From positions 13,875-77,874 of the forward strand of contig JAEWPV010000009.1 in the NCBI GenBank assembly GCA_023460535.1: DNA of 64,000 nt, in the 5' to 3' direction. Origin of the DNA: Bacillota bacterium. Its GTDB lineage: Bacteria > Bacillota > Clostridia > Oscillospirales > Ruminococcaceae. The notes under the pieces are model-generated. The model was not told the DNA's origin and made no database searches. It saw only the letters and a program-made list of their open reading frames with translations. Made by a program: the position numbers and the translations under genes. Below are positions 25,058 through 33,697 of this stretch, in pieces; position 1 is the first letter of the stretch, and every line of letters starts with the position of its first letter.

Positions 25058-25561
25058 TTGGCAAAGCAAAAGCACAAAAGCACGGTTGAGGTTGTGACCG
25101 AAATCTGCGCACCCGTTGCGCAAAAAATGGGTTTAAGTATATGGGACATCCGGTTTGAAAAAGAGGGTGCCTCATGGTTTTTGCGCGTGTTTATCGATAA
25201 AGAGGGCGGCGTTACCATACAAGACTGTGAAGCGATGAGCACCGCAATAGACCCGCTGATTGACAAGGCGGACCCCATCGACCAGAGCTATTATCTGGAG
25301 GTTTCGTCACCCGGCATAGACCGCGCGCTTTGCAAGCCATGGCATTTTGAACAGTATATCGGCAGCATAGTGGACGTGCGAACCATCCGCCCCGTGGACG
25401 GTCTGCGCGACTTTACCGGTACACTGGAAGGGTATGAGGATGGAGAGGCTCGCGTTGCGGTGCAAGGCGGCAGCGTGATGACATTTAAAAAGGACGAGAC
25501 AGCCTATATCCGCCTGAATATTGATGAGTTTGATTTTGGAGGAACAGACGAAAATGAGTAA
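25058..25561 (+). CDS. rimP: Ribosome maturation factor RimP
   Basis: 167 residues from TTG 25058, six bases after GGAGG; an in-frame ATG at 25040 sits before that ribosome binding site. RimP is needed for 30S subunit maturation. The N-terminal domain carries LSIWDIRFEKEGASWFLRVF and ISSPGIDR-type motif VSSPGIDRALCK; the C-terminal Sm-like domain follows. It heads the rimP-nusA-ylxR-ylxQ-infB-rbfA operon and its stop overlaps the nusA start by 8 bases. Confidence 0.96.
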   Translation: MAKQKHKSTVEVVTEICAPVAQKMGLSIWDIRFEKEGASWFLRVFIDKEGGVTIQDCEAMSTAIDPLIDKADPIDQSYYLEVSSPGIDRALCKPWHFEQYIGSIVDVRTIRPVDGLRDFTGTLEGYEDGEARVAVQGGSVMTFKKDETAYIRLNIDEFDFGGTDENE

Positions 25562-26627
25562 CGAGTTCTTTGACGCGCTTACCCTGCTCGAAAAAGAAAA
25601 GGGTATCCCCGCTGATTATCTGATCGAAAAGATTAAAAATGCGATACTCAACGCGGTAAAGCGCGACTACGGTGCGTCGGACAATGTAATCGTAGAAATC
25701 GACCCCGTCAAGGGCGCGTTCCATGTCGCGATACGCAAAGAGGTGGTTGACGAGGTAGAAAACCCCGCAACCCAAATTCAAAAAGAAGACGCCAAGCAGT
25801 ATGCAAAGCGCGGCAAGCTGGACGATTACGTGGATATCGCGCTGGAAACCAAACAGTTTGGTCGAATCGCGGCGCAAACCGCCAAGCATATTATCCGCCA
25901 GGGCATCCGGGAGGCGGAACGCGGACAGATGTATCAGGACTTCCAGAGCAAGCATCACGAGATTGTCACCGCGGTGGTACTTAAGCTTGACCCCAGAAAG
26001 GGCAGTGCTACGCTTGAAATTGGCAGAAACGAAGCCATGCTTCCCAAAAGCGAGATGGTTCCCGGCGAGCAGCTGCGCGAAGGTGACCGCATCAAGGTGT
26101 ATGTAGTTAACGTCGAGAATACCGAAAAGGGTCCTCGCGTTATGATATCCCGTACCCATCCGGGCTTGGTCAAACGTCTTTTTGAGATGGAGGTTCCCGA
26201 AATCTACGACGGTACCGTTGAAATCAAAGCGGTTTCCCGCGAGGCAGGCTCCAGAACCAAGCTTGCCGTCTACAGCAAGGATGAAAATGTAGACGCCGTG
26301 GGTGCGTGTATTGGTCCAAAGGGTACCCGCGTGTCCCGCATTGTGGATGAACTGGGTGGCGAGAAGATTGATGTGGTACGCTTCAGCGAAACCGCCGAGG
26401 AGTTTATCGCCGAGGCTCTTTCGCCTGCCGATGTGGTAAAGGTCGAGATTATCGACGAGATCGCTCGTGCCTGCCGCGTCACCGTGCCGGACAATCAATT
26501 GTCGCTGGCCATCGGCAACAAGGGGCAGAATGCCCGACTTGCCGCAAGACTGACAGGCTATAAGATTGACATCCGCCCCGAGAGCGGGTTCTACGGCGAG
26601 GAAGAAACCACCGCGCCGGCGGAATAA
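25554..26627 (+). CDS. nusA: Transcription termination/antitermination factor NusA
   Basis: 357 residues from ATG 25554, after TTGGAGGA. Binds RNA polymerase and nascent RNA to control pausing and termination. The N-terminal RNAP-binding domain is at about 1-130, S1 at about 130-200 (GSATLEIGRNEAMLPKSEM), and two KH domains at about 200-345 (CIGPKGTRVSRI; AIGNKGQNARLAARLTG). It ends in a short acidic tail without the extra proteobacterial repeats, as is normal for Firmicutes. Confidence 0.97.
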   Translation: MSNEFFDALTLLEKEKGIPADYLIEKIKNAILNAVKRDYGASDNVIVEIDPVKGAFHVAIRKEVVDEVENPATQIQKEDAKQYAKRGKLDDYVDIALETKQFGRIAAQTAKHIIRQGIREAERGQMYQDFQSKHHEIVTAVVLKLDPRKGSATLEIGRNEAMLPKSEMVPGEQLREGDRIKVYVVNVENTEKGPRVMISRTHPGLVKRLFEMEVPEIYDGTVEIKAVSREAGSRTKLAVYSKDENVDAVGACIGPKGTRVSRIVDELGGEKIDVVRFSETAEEFIAEALSPADVVKVEIIDEIARACRVTVPDNQLSLAIGNKGQNARLAARLTGYKIDIRPESGFYGEEETTAPAE

Positions 26628-26661
26628 AGCACAGCAACAACCCCAAGCACCGAAAGGTAGG

Positions 26662-26940
26662 ATGACAATGCAGGCAAAGCGGTTGCCGTTGCGCATGTGC
26701 ACCGGCTGCGGAGAAATGAAGCCCAAGCGTGAGCTTGTGCGGGTGGTTAAGAGCGCTGCGGGCGATATCAGTCTTGACTTAACCGGAAAAAAGGCGGGCA
26801 GAGGCGCGTACGTGTGCCGGGATATTGCCTGCTTGAAGAAGGCGCGTAAGTCAAGACGCATAGAAAAATCCTTCGCCTGCCAAATACCGGAGGAAGTCTA
26901 CGACCGGCTCGAAAAGGAGATGACGGACGATGACAAGTGA
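26662..26940 (+). CDS. ylxR: YlxR family protein (DUF448)
   Basis: 92 residues from ATG 26662, behind AAAGGTAGG. Small basic nucleic-acid-binding protein: CTGCGEMKPKRELVRVVK near residues 13-30, then GRGAYVC near 50. In other Firmicutes it is encoded between nusA and ylxQ and has been linked to RNase P RNA binding or gene regulation. Its stop overlaps the ylxQ start by 11 bases. Confidence 0.93.
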   Translation: MTMQAKRLPLRMCTGCGEMKPKRELVRVVKSAAGDISLDLTGKKAGRGAYVCRDIACLKKARKSRRIEKSFACQIPEEVYDRLEKEMTDDDK

Positions 26941-27259
26941 CATAAACGACCGTCTGCTTTCCATGATTGGAATGAGCAGAAGGGCGGGTAAGCTGACCGC
27001 CGGGTTTGACACCGTGGTGGAAGCGGTGCGCACAGGCAGCATTCGAAGCGTGTTTTACGCGTCCGATGTCTCGGCAAAGACGGTAAAAGAGCTCAATTAT
27101 GTCTGCGCGCAGGAGAACGCACAAACCATCCCACTTCCGGTGACGATGGATGAGATACGAAGGATAACCGCAAAGCGTCTAGGCATATTTGCCATAACCG
27201 ATGCGGGGCTGCAAAGGAAAATCAGCGAGATGATCCTTAGTGATGGAGGTAAGATATGA
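26930..27259 (+). CDS. ylxQ: L7Ae-family ribosomal protein-like YlxQ
   Basis: 109 residues, ATG 26930. L7Ae/L30e fold RNA-binding protein: MIGMSRRAGKLTAGFDTVVE, then VFYASDVSAKTVKEL and RLGIFAITD. Expected to bind kink-turn RNA; precise role unclear. It overlaps infB by 4 bases (ATGA). Confidence 0.93.
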   Translation: MTSDINDRLLSMIGMSRRAGKLTAGFDTVVEAVRTGSIRSVFYASDVSAKTVKELNYVCAQENAQTIPLPVTMDEIRRITAKRLGIFAITDAGLQRKISEMILSDGGKI

Positions 27260-29553
27260 TAAAATACAGATTATTTGAGGTAGCCAAAGATATGGGGCTA
27301 ACCAGCAAGGACCTGATGGATTTCCTTGCGCCGAAGATGGAGCTTGATAAAAAACACATGACCGTTCTTGACGAGCGTGCGATGAACATGGTGTTTGACC
27401 ATTTCACAAAAAAGCATGCCGTCAACGAGTTCAACCTCCCCGTGCCCTCGCAGGAAAAGGTCGCGGCACCCCTGCCCGGAGCCCAGAACAGTGCGGTGCA
27501 GGCTAAAAACAAGCCCGCTGCGCCCCAGCCCGGCAGCAGACCCGCGCCCGTACAGCAAAACAAAGGTCAGCCTAAGCAGACCCGTCATGTAGACACCCGC
27601 TCTGCTACCGTTGACCTTGAGAAGTACAACGAAAAGTACGAAAAGATTGCGCCGTCCAGTGCCACCGTTAAGGATAACGTACAGGCAAATAAGCAAAAGC
27701 TTACCCAGCGTTCCGCTCAGCGCGGCAGACGTCGTTACGGCCCTCGCGAGACCGAGGCGGATAAGATGCGCAAGCTTGAGATGATTAAGAAAAAGCGTCA
27801 GGAGCTTAAGGTATCCATTCCCGATGTAATCACCGTAGGTGAGCTTGCCCTGCGTCTGACCGTTACCGCAAGCGAGGTTATCAAAAAGCTGATGCACCTT
27901 GGCACCATGGCAACGATCAATCAGGAGATTGATTTTGACACTGCAGCCATGGTGGTAATGGAGTTTGGCGCGAAGGTGGAAAAGGAGATCGTCGTCACCA
28001 TCGAGGAGCGTCTGATCGACGACACCGAGGACTCGGCGGAGGATCTTGAGGATCGCAGCCCCGTCGTTGTTGTAATGGGTCACGTTGACCACGGCAAGAC
28101 CTCGCTGCTCGACGCCATCCGCGACGCCAACGTTATTGCTACCGAGGCGGGCGGCATTACCCAGCACATAGGCGCTTACCGCGTTAAGGTAAACGACCAA
28201 TACATTACGTTTTTGGATACGCCCGGACACGAGGCGTTTACTTCCATGCGCGCCCGCGGTGCGCAGGTTACCGATATCGCCATTCTTGTTGTGGCTGCGG
28301 ACGACGGCATTATGCCCCAGACCGTAGAGGCAATAAACCACGCAAAAGCGGCGGGGGTATCCATTATCGTCGCCGTGAACAAGATGGATAAACCCGATGC
28401 CAACCCCGACAGGGTGATGCAGCAGCTCACCGAGTACGAACTGGTACCCGAGGAGTGGGGCGGCGACATCATCTGCGTGCCGGTTTCCGCGCTGAAGAAA
28501 ACGGGCATCGACCAACTGCTTGAAATGGTTCTGCTTGTGGCGGATATGAAGGAGCTCAAAGCAAACCCCGCTCGCCTTGGCAAAGGTACTGTTATCGAGG
28601 CGAAGCTGGATAAAGGCCGCGGACCCGTTGCGACCCTGCTTGTACAAAACGGCACCCTGCATGTGGGCGATCTCGTCATTGCGGGCACCGCCACCGGCCG
28701 CGTTCGCGCAATGCTAGACGACCACGGTGCGCCGATTAAGACCGCCGGTCCCTGTGTTCCGGTTGAGATTACCGGTCTTGGCGAAGTGCCTGCGGCGGGC
28801 GATATCTTTAACGTGGTCGAGGATGAGCAGCTTGCCAGAAAGCTGGTTGACGAACGTCGTCACACCGCTAAGGAGGAGCAGTTCTCCCGTTATACCCGCG
28901 TAACACTTGACAACCTGTTCGCGCAGATTGCCGAAGGCTCTGTCAAGGATCTCAATATCATCGTCAAGGGCGATGTGGCAGGCTCGGTTGAGGCGGTGCG
29001 TCAGACTCTTGAAAAGCTGTCTAACGACGAGGTGCGTGTGCGTGTCATCCACGGCGGCGTAGGTGCCGTCAACGAGTCGGATGTCATGCTTGCCGATGCG
29101 TCCAACGCGATTATTGTCGGCTTTAACGTTCGCCCCGACCCCGTAGCGCGTACCAATTCCGAGAATATGGGCGTGGAGCTGCGTTTGTACCGTGTCATCT
29201 ACGACGCGGTGGACGATGTCAAGGCGGCAATGAAGGGCATGCTCGCGCCCAAGTTCCGTGACGTGGATCTCGGTCGCGCCGAGGTTCGCCAGACCATCCG
29301 CATCACCAACGTCGGCACCATCGCTGGTTGCTATGTGCTTGATGGCAAGATTACAAGGGCGGCAAACATCCGCATCGTGCGCGACGGCATCGTCATCGCC
29401 GATGACAAGATCCTTTCGCTCAAACGCTTTAAGGACGATGTCAAGGAGGTTGCGACCGGCTACGAGTGTGGTATTGGCCTAACGAAATTCAACGACATCA
29501 AGGAAGGCGACGTCCTTGAGGCTTATATTGTAGAGGAATACAGAGAAGACTAA
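27256..29553 (+). CDS. infB: Translation initiation factor IF-2
   Basis: 765 residues. GTPase that brings initiator fMet-tRNA to the 30S subunit and promotes subunit joining. A short Pro/Gln/Ala-rich N-terminal linker (about 60-175) is preceded by an IF2_N motif (FEVAKDMGLTSKDLMDFL). The G domain starts with GHVDHGKTS near 275, then DTPGHEAF and NKMDKPDAN; domains II, III and the C2 fMet-tRNA-binding domain follow. It is in the operon with nusA and rbfA. Confidence 0.98.
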   Translation: MIKYRLFEVAKDMGLTSKDLMDFLAPKMELDKKHMTVLDERAMNMVFDHFTKKHAVNEFNLPVPSQEKVAAPLPGAQNSAVQAKNKPAAPQPGSRPAPVQQNKGQPKQTRHVDTRSATVDLEKYNEKYEKIAPSSATVKDNVQANKQKLTQRSAQRGRRRYGPRETEADKMRKLEMIKKKRQELKVSIPDVITVGELALRLTVTASEVIKKLMHLGTMATINQEIDFDTAAMVVMEFGAKVEKEIVVTIEERLIDDTEDSAEDLEDRSPVVVVMGHVDHGKTSLLDAIRDANVIATEAGGITQHIGAYRVKVNDQYITFLDTPGHEAFTSMRARGAQVTDIAILVVAADDGIMPQTVEAINHAKAAGVSIIVAVNKMDKPDANPDRVMQQLTEYELVPEEWGGDIICVPVSALKKTGIDQLLEMVLLVADMKELKANPARLGKGTVIEAKLDKGRGPVATLLVQNGTLHVGDLVIAGTATGRVRAMLDDHGAPIKTAGPCVPVEITGLGEVPAAGDIFNVVEDEQLARKLVDERRHTAKEEQFSRYTRVTLDNLFAQIAEGSVKDLNIIVKGDVAGSVEAVRQTLEKLSNDEVRVRVIHGGVGAVNESDVMLADASNAIIVGFNVRPDPVARTNSENMGVELRLYRVIYDAVDDVKAAMKGMLAPKFRDVDLGRAEVRQTIRITNVGTIAGCYVLDGKITRAANIRIVRDGIVIADDKILSLKRFKDDVKEVATGYECGIGLTKFNDIKEGDVLEAYIVEEYRED

Positions 29554-29598
29554 CCCTTAAGTATACCCATATCTTTTCGAAAGGCGGATTGCTCCACT

Positions 29599-29988
29599 AT
29601 GGCAGGCTATAAGGTAGGTAGAAACAGCGAGGATATTCGAAGAGAGCTATCGGATATCATGCGCTCGCTCAAGGACCCGCGCATCACTGGGCTTCTCAGC
29701 ATTGTTCGGGTGGAGCTTTCGGGCGATATGTCCCATGCAAAGGTATATGTCAGCTCAATGGACGGCTATGAAGCCGCGTGCGAGGCGGTTAAAGGGCTGC
29801 AGCATGCGTCCGGCTTTATCCGCAGGGAGATTAACAATCGCTTAAGCCTGCGCACCTCGCCTGACCTGAAGTTTATTGCGGATAATTCCATCGAGCACGG
29901 CGCCGAGATTAACCGCATGCTCAAGGAGCTGCTGCCCGAAGACGGGCAGCCAGACGAGCACAAATCATCGCAAGAACAGTCAGATTAA
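29599..29988 (+). CDS. rbfA: Ribosome-binding factor A
   Basis: 129 residues, ATG after AAAGGCGG. A KH-like fold protein that matures the 16S rRNA 5' end in the 30S subunit. Typical segments are RELSDIMRSLKDPRITGLLSI, then YVSSMDG and GFIRREINNRLSLRTSPDL. It lies 45 bases after infB. Confidence 0.96.
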   Translation: MAGYKVGRNSEDIRRELSDIMRSLKDPRITGLLSIVRVELSGDMSHAKVYVSSMDGYEAACEAVKGLQHASGFIRREINNRLSLRTSPDLKFIADNSIEHGAEINRMLKELLPEDGQPDEHKSSQEQSD

Positions 29989-30013
29989 GCCCGAAAGGCA
30001 TGGTTAACGGAGC

Positions 30014-30973
30014 ATGAACAACATCAGCGTCAAAGAGGTTTGCAATACCCTACTTAGCAGCGACAACATCTTAATTGTTACCCATCAAAGCCCGGACGGT
30101 GATACGTTTGGCAGCGGCTATGCGTTGTATTTTGCGCTAAAGCAGTTGGGTAAGCGCGCCCGCGTGGTGTGCTCGGATGAGCCGCCCGAGCGTTACATGT
30201 TCCTGCTGGAAGGGTATCGGCACGATGAGTTTGAGCCGGAGCTGATTGTTGCGGTGGATTTGGCAGACCGCCAGCTGTTTGGGGAAAAGTACATGCATCT
30301 TGCGGACAAGGTGGATATCTGCATCGACCATCACCCCTCCAACACCCGGTATGCCCGCAGGGTATTACTGCGCCCGCATGCGTCAGCTACCTGCGAAATT
30401 ATGTACGATGTCATCAAAAAGCTGGGCGTGACCTTTGACGTGCAGATAAGCACCTGTATCTATACAGGCATTGCGACCGATACCGGTTGCTTCCGCTTTT
30501 CTAACACCACCGCCAAGGCGCACCTGATTGCGGCACGCATGATGGCATGCGGCGTAAATACCGCCCAGATTAACCGCTGGATGTTTGAAACAAAGAGCGT
30601 CAGCCGCATCATGATAGAGCGCCAGGTGCTTGAATCCATCGAATACTATTTCGACCATAAATGTGCGCTGATTTATATCACGCAGGCGATGCTTGCCGCT
30701 TCGGGAGCCGAGGAAAGCGAGCTGGAGGGAATTTCCACGCTGCCGCGTCAGATCTCGGGGGTACAGATTGGTGTGATGCTGCGCGAGAAAGAAACGGGCG
30801 AGTTTAAGATATCTATCCGCACCAACGAGGGTTTTGATGCCTCGAAAATCTGCGGAGAGTTGGGCGGAGGCGGTCATATGAAGGCGGCCGGCTGCGTGGT
30901 GCCCGGAGATTTGGATAACGCCAAACGCACTATTGTGCAGACCATAGAGAAATATATGCAATATAGTCAATAA
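30014..30973 (+). CDS. nrnA: DHH/DHHA1 phosphoesterase NrnA (nanoRNase / pAp phosphatase)
   Basis: 319 residues. Degrades RNA oligonucleotides of 2-5 nt to mononucleotides and, in characterised family members, dephosphorylates pAp. The DHH domain has THQSPDGDTFG (H24, D28, D30), VDLAD (D82) and DHH (105-107). The DHHA1 domain ends in GGGGHMKAAGC. It follows rbfA by 25 bases in the usual Firmicutes order. Confidence 0.95.
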   Translation: MNNISVKEVCNTLLSSDNILIVTHQSPDGDTFGSGYALYFALKQLGKRARVVCSDEPPERYMFLLEGYRHDEFEPELIVAVDLADRQLFGEKYMHLADKVDICIDHHPSNTRYARRVLLRPHASATCEIMYDVIKKLGVTFDVQISTCIYTGIATDTGCFRFSNTTAKAHLIAARMMACGVNTAQINRWMFETKSVSRIMIERQVLESIEYYFDHKCALIYITQAMLAASGAEESELEGISTLPRQISGVQIGVMLREKETGEFKISIRTNEGFDASKICGELGGGGHMKAAGCVVPGDLDNAKRTIVQTIEKYMQYSQ

Positions 30974-30974
30974 A

Positions 30975-31115
30975 CTTGAATACAGTTCCTGTTTTCAAGC
31001 GGCAGGTACCTGCCGCACGCCTGAGGGCGTGTTTATTGACTATAGACTCCACAAAACGCCCACATTTGTGGGCGCCGCACGGTACCCGTGCGGTTCAAAA
31101 CGGTTTCGCTTTGAA
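30975..31115 (+). repeat. Array of six consecutive short hairpins between nrnA and truB
   Basis: In 141 bases: CTTGAA...TTCAAG with inner ACAG/CTGT (30975-30999); an 18-base perfect palindrome (30999-31016); ACGCC/GGCGT (31017-31030); CGCCCACA/TGTGGGCG (31057-31074); CCGCACGG/CCGTGCGG (31075-31093); TTCAAA/TTTGAA (31094-31115). None is followed by a T-run, so they are not simple terminators. They may form an RNA processing or attenuation region inside the operon, or be an inserted palindromic repeat. Confidence 0.75.
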
Positions 31116-31156
31116 GTTTGTTCAGTATAATTGCGTGCAGTTTAGGGGGGCTAAGG

Positions 31157-32035
31157 GTGGACGGTATCCTGTTGGTGAATAAGCCGCAGAAATTTACCTC
31201 CTTTGATGTGGTGGCAAAGCTGCGTGGAATTCTAAAAACGAAAAAGATAGGGCACGGCGGCACGCTTGACCCGATGGCGACCGGCGTGCTTCCGGTGTTT
31301 GTCGGCAGTGCCACAGGTGCGTGCGACCTTGTACCCGAAACCGGCAAAACCTACATAGCGGGGCTGCGGCTCGGCGTTGCTACCGATACGCAGGATATCT
31401 GGGGCAAGGTACTGCAAAACAGTGCATTTAGTGTCACCCTCGAACAGTTTTCGCAGATTGCAGGACGGTTTGTGGGCGACACAATGCAGACTCCGCCGAT
31501 GTATTCCGCCGTAAAGGTGGGCGGCAAGCGGCTGTATGAGTTGGCGCGACGCGGCGAGGAGATTGAACGTCCCGCACGGCTTATCACCATTCATTCCTTG
31601 TTTATCCGCTCGGCAGATATCAAGACAGGGGAGTTCACGATAGAGGTGAGCTGTTCAAAGGGTACCTACATCCGCACCCTTTGTGCGGATATCGGAGACA
31701 TGCTTGGCTGCGGCGCGGTTCTGACGTCGCTGATGCGTACCGCCGCGTTGGGTTTTTCTCTGGAGCAGTGCCTAACCCTTGACGAGATAGAGCAGCACGC
31801 AGCCCGCGGCGAAGCGCAGGACATGCTTATCCCCACAGAGCGTGCGTTTTTAAGCCTGCCCGCCCTGCATTTAAACGACGATCAGACACGACGCTTTCAA
31901 AACGGCGTAAAGCTTGCGCTGGATATTGCGGAAATGGGCGACGTACGGGTATACGGACATGACGGCAGATTCCTTGGCATCGGCACGGGAGAAGCTAATA
32001 CCGGTAAACTGCGGATAATAAAGTTTTTTAAGTGA
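31157..32035 (+). CDS. truB: tRNA pseudouridine synthase B
   Basis: 292 residues from GTG 31157, after TAGGGGGG; upstream in-frame codons run into the hairpin array. Makes pseudouridine 55 in the T-loop of tRNAs. Motif I is GGTLDPMATGVLP with catalytic D38; then KRLYELARRGEE and CSKGTYIRTLCADIG. A C-terminal PUA-like part is present. Confidence 0.96.
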   Translation: MDGILLVNKPQKFTSFDVVAKLRGILKTKKIGHGGTLDPMATGVLPVFVGSATGACDLVPETGKTYIAGLRLGVATDTQDIWGKVLQNSAFSVTLEQFSQIAGRFVGDTMQTPPMYSAVKVGGKRLYELARRGEEIERPARLITIHSLFIRSADIKTGEFTIEVSCSKGTYIRTLCADIGDMLGCGAVLTSLMRTAALGFSLEQCLTLDEIEQHAARGEAQDMLIPTERAFLSLPALHLNDDQTRRFQNGVKLALDIAEMGDVRVYGHDGRFLGIGTGEANTGKLRIIKFFK

Positions 32036-32082
32036 TGCCACAATGATTATAATTGCACAACGACCAAAGGAGAGCATCCGCA

Positions 32083-33045
32083 TTGGATATTATCGATACA
32101 CTTTCAGCACGGGCAATCGACAGCACTACAGCCATTGCGCTTGGCTACTTTGACGGGGTGCATCTGGGTCACCGCGCGGTGATAAGTAGCGCGCAAAGCC
32201 GCAAACAGGCTGGCCTTTCCACCTGTGTTTTTTCGTTTGCGGTCACCACCCATAACCCGAAAAGCGGCAAGGGGCGTCTCAACATCGCGACAGACACGCT
32301 AAAACACGAACAGATGCGGCGCCTTGGCGTCGATTACTATATCGTACCCGACTTTTCTGAGCTGATGGGGCTGTCCGCGCCCGATTTTGTCAACCTGCTA
32401 ATCACTCATTTTGGTGTACGGGAGGTTTATTGCGGCGCAAACTTCCGTTTTGGCAAAGGCGCGTCAGGCGATGCAGTTCTGCTTCGCGAGCTATGCCAAC
32501 GTCAGGGGGCGCAGGTGTTTTTGGTGCCGGACGTATTATTGGACGGGCAGCCGGTAAGCAGCTCGCGCATTCGTTTGCTGCTCGGGCAGGGTGATGTAAA
32601 AAAGGCGGGGGAACTGCTCGGCAGGCCGTACTCGTTTGATTTTGTCGTCACGCAGGGGCGTCGCCTTGGGCGCAGCATCGGGGCACCCACCATCAATCAG
32701 TATTTTGAACCGCACCTTCTGGTGCCGCGTTATGGCGTGTACGCTTCTTATGTTTGCATCGGCGGCAAGCGTCTACCGGCGGTTACCAACATCGGCGTGC
32801 GCCCGACGGTGGATACACAAAGCCCGCCGCTCAGCGAAACCTGCATCCTTGATTTTGACGGGGATTTGTATGGCAAACGGGTCGAGGTGCATCTGGTTCG
32901 CTACCTACGCCCGGAACAACGGTTTGACTCGGTGGACAAGCTAAAAATCGCCGTCGAACAGGATATCCAATCGGTACGCAAGCATTTTAACGAGTGGTTT
33001 TCCGAGGTCTCCTCAGTCAGTACGAATAACGAACTGCCATGTTAA
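32083..33045 (+). CDS. ribF: Bifunctional riboflavin kinase / FAD synthetase
   Basis: 320 residues from TTG 32083, ten bases after AAAGGAG. Converts riboflavin to FMN and FMN to FAD. The N-terminal nucleotidyltransferase domain has GYFDGVHLGHRAVI and SSSRIRLLLGQGDV-type motifs. The C-terminal riboflavin kinase domain has GRRLGRSIGAPTIN, GVYASYV and TNIGVRPT. The stop codon lies in a 20-bp tandem duplication. Confidence 0.96.
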   Translation: MDIIDTLSARAIDSTTAIALGYFDGVHLGHRAVISSAQSRKQAGLSTCVFSFAVTTHNPKSGKGRLNIATDTLKHEQMRRLGVDYYIVPDFSELMGLSAPDFVNLLITHFGVREVYCGANFRFGKGASGDAVLLRELCQRQGAQVFLVPDVLLDGQPVSSSRIRLLLGQGDVKKAGELLGRPYSFDFVVTQGRRLGRSIGAPTINQYFEPHLLVPRYGVYASYVCIGGKRLPAVTNIGVRPTVDTQSPPLSETCILDFDGDLYGKRVEVHLVRYLRPEQRFDSVDKLKIAVEQDIQSVRKHFNEWFSEVSSVSTNNELPC

Positions 33046-33075
33046 TATCAGGCTTGCCATGTTAATATCAGGCTT
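33036..33075. repeat. 20-bp tandem duplication at the ribF stop
   Basis: Two exact, adjacent copies of a 20-base unit that begins GCCATGTTAATATC and ends AGGCTT. The first copy contains the ribF stop codon. Confidence 0.9.
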
Positions 33076-33080
33076 GGGTA

Positions 33081-33109
33081 TTTACATAATTATATGGGTA
33101 TGCTATAAT
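33081..33109 (+). promoter_or_regulatory. Strong sigma-A promoter for rpsO
   Basis: TTTACA (33081-33086), 17-bp spacer, TATAAT (33104-33109). It leaves a leader of about 140 bases, long enough for S15 autoregulatory structure. Confidence 0.75.
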
Positions 33110-33255
33110 AAACCCCGTGGTATGCGCATGCGGTCACGTGACGGTCTGTGCATATCAATTACCCTACTCCCGGCTCAGGGGTCAAGCCTATTTTTAGGAG
33201 TTTGCCCCGCCCTGTGCTGCGACTAGGGACATATTTAAAAAGGGGTGCAACCACG

Positions 33256-33519
33256 ATGCTGAAAGAGCAAAAAACGCAGATTATCCTTGATAACGCAAAG
33301 AGCGAAGGCGATACCGGCTCGCCCGAGGTACAGATTGCCATTCTCACCAAGAGAATCAACGACCTCACCGAACACTTAAAAATCCACAAGAACGACCATC
33401 ACTCCCGCAGAGGTCTGTTAAAGATGGTAGGTCGCCGTCGTAATCTTCTCAACTACCTGATGAAGAAGGATGTTGAAAGATACCGCGAGATTATTAAGAA
33501 GCTGGGTCTTCGTAAGTAA
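33256..33519 (+). CDS. rpsO: 30S ribosomal protein S15
   Basis: 88 residues from ATG 33256 behind AGGGG. Primary 16S rRNA-binding protein of the small subunit. Conserved segments: GDTGSPEVQIAILT, HKNDHHSRRGLL, GRRRNLLNYL. Upstream in-frame codons belong to the leader. Its own promoter and terminator isolate it from ribF and pnp. Confidence 0.98.
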   Translation: MLKEQKTQIILDNAKSEGDTGSPEVQIAILTKRINDLTEHLKIHKNDHHSRRGLLKMVGRRRNLLNYLMKKDVERYREIIKKLGLRK

Positions 33520-33530
33520 AAGACATTGGG

Positions 33531-33561
33531 AGGCAGGCGGAATATTCCGCCTGCCTTTTGG
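33531..33561 (+). terminator. Terminator after rpsO
   Basis: A perfect 13-bp stem (33531-33543 with 33544-33556), rich in G and C, with TTTT after it. Confidence 0.85.
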
Positions 33562-33697
33562 ACGTTTTGTTTGGGTAATGCCGCAGGGTTAGCAGTGAAT
33601 CGGGTGCTTCGGCGTGCCGGTCGAAGCATCGGATTTATTGCTAAACCACGGCTGCCCCATAACATAGGAAGTACATAACATAAGATGGAGGTAGCAT

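Noticed and set aside
25485..26861. 458-codon frame opposite rimP/nusA
   Set aside because: Shadow of the highly GC-rich nusA coding strand; no ribosome binding site, and nusA is certain.
27298..28662. 454-codon frame opposite infB
   Set aside because: Antisense shadow of IF-2, whose G-domain motifs are intact on the plus strand.
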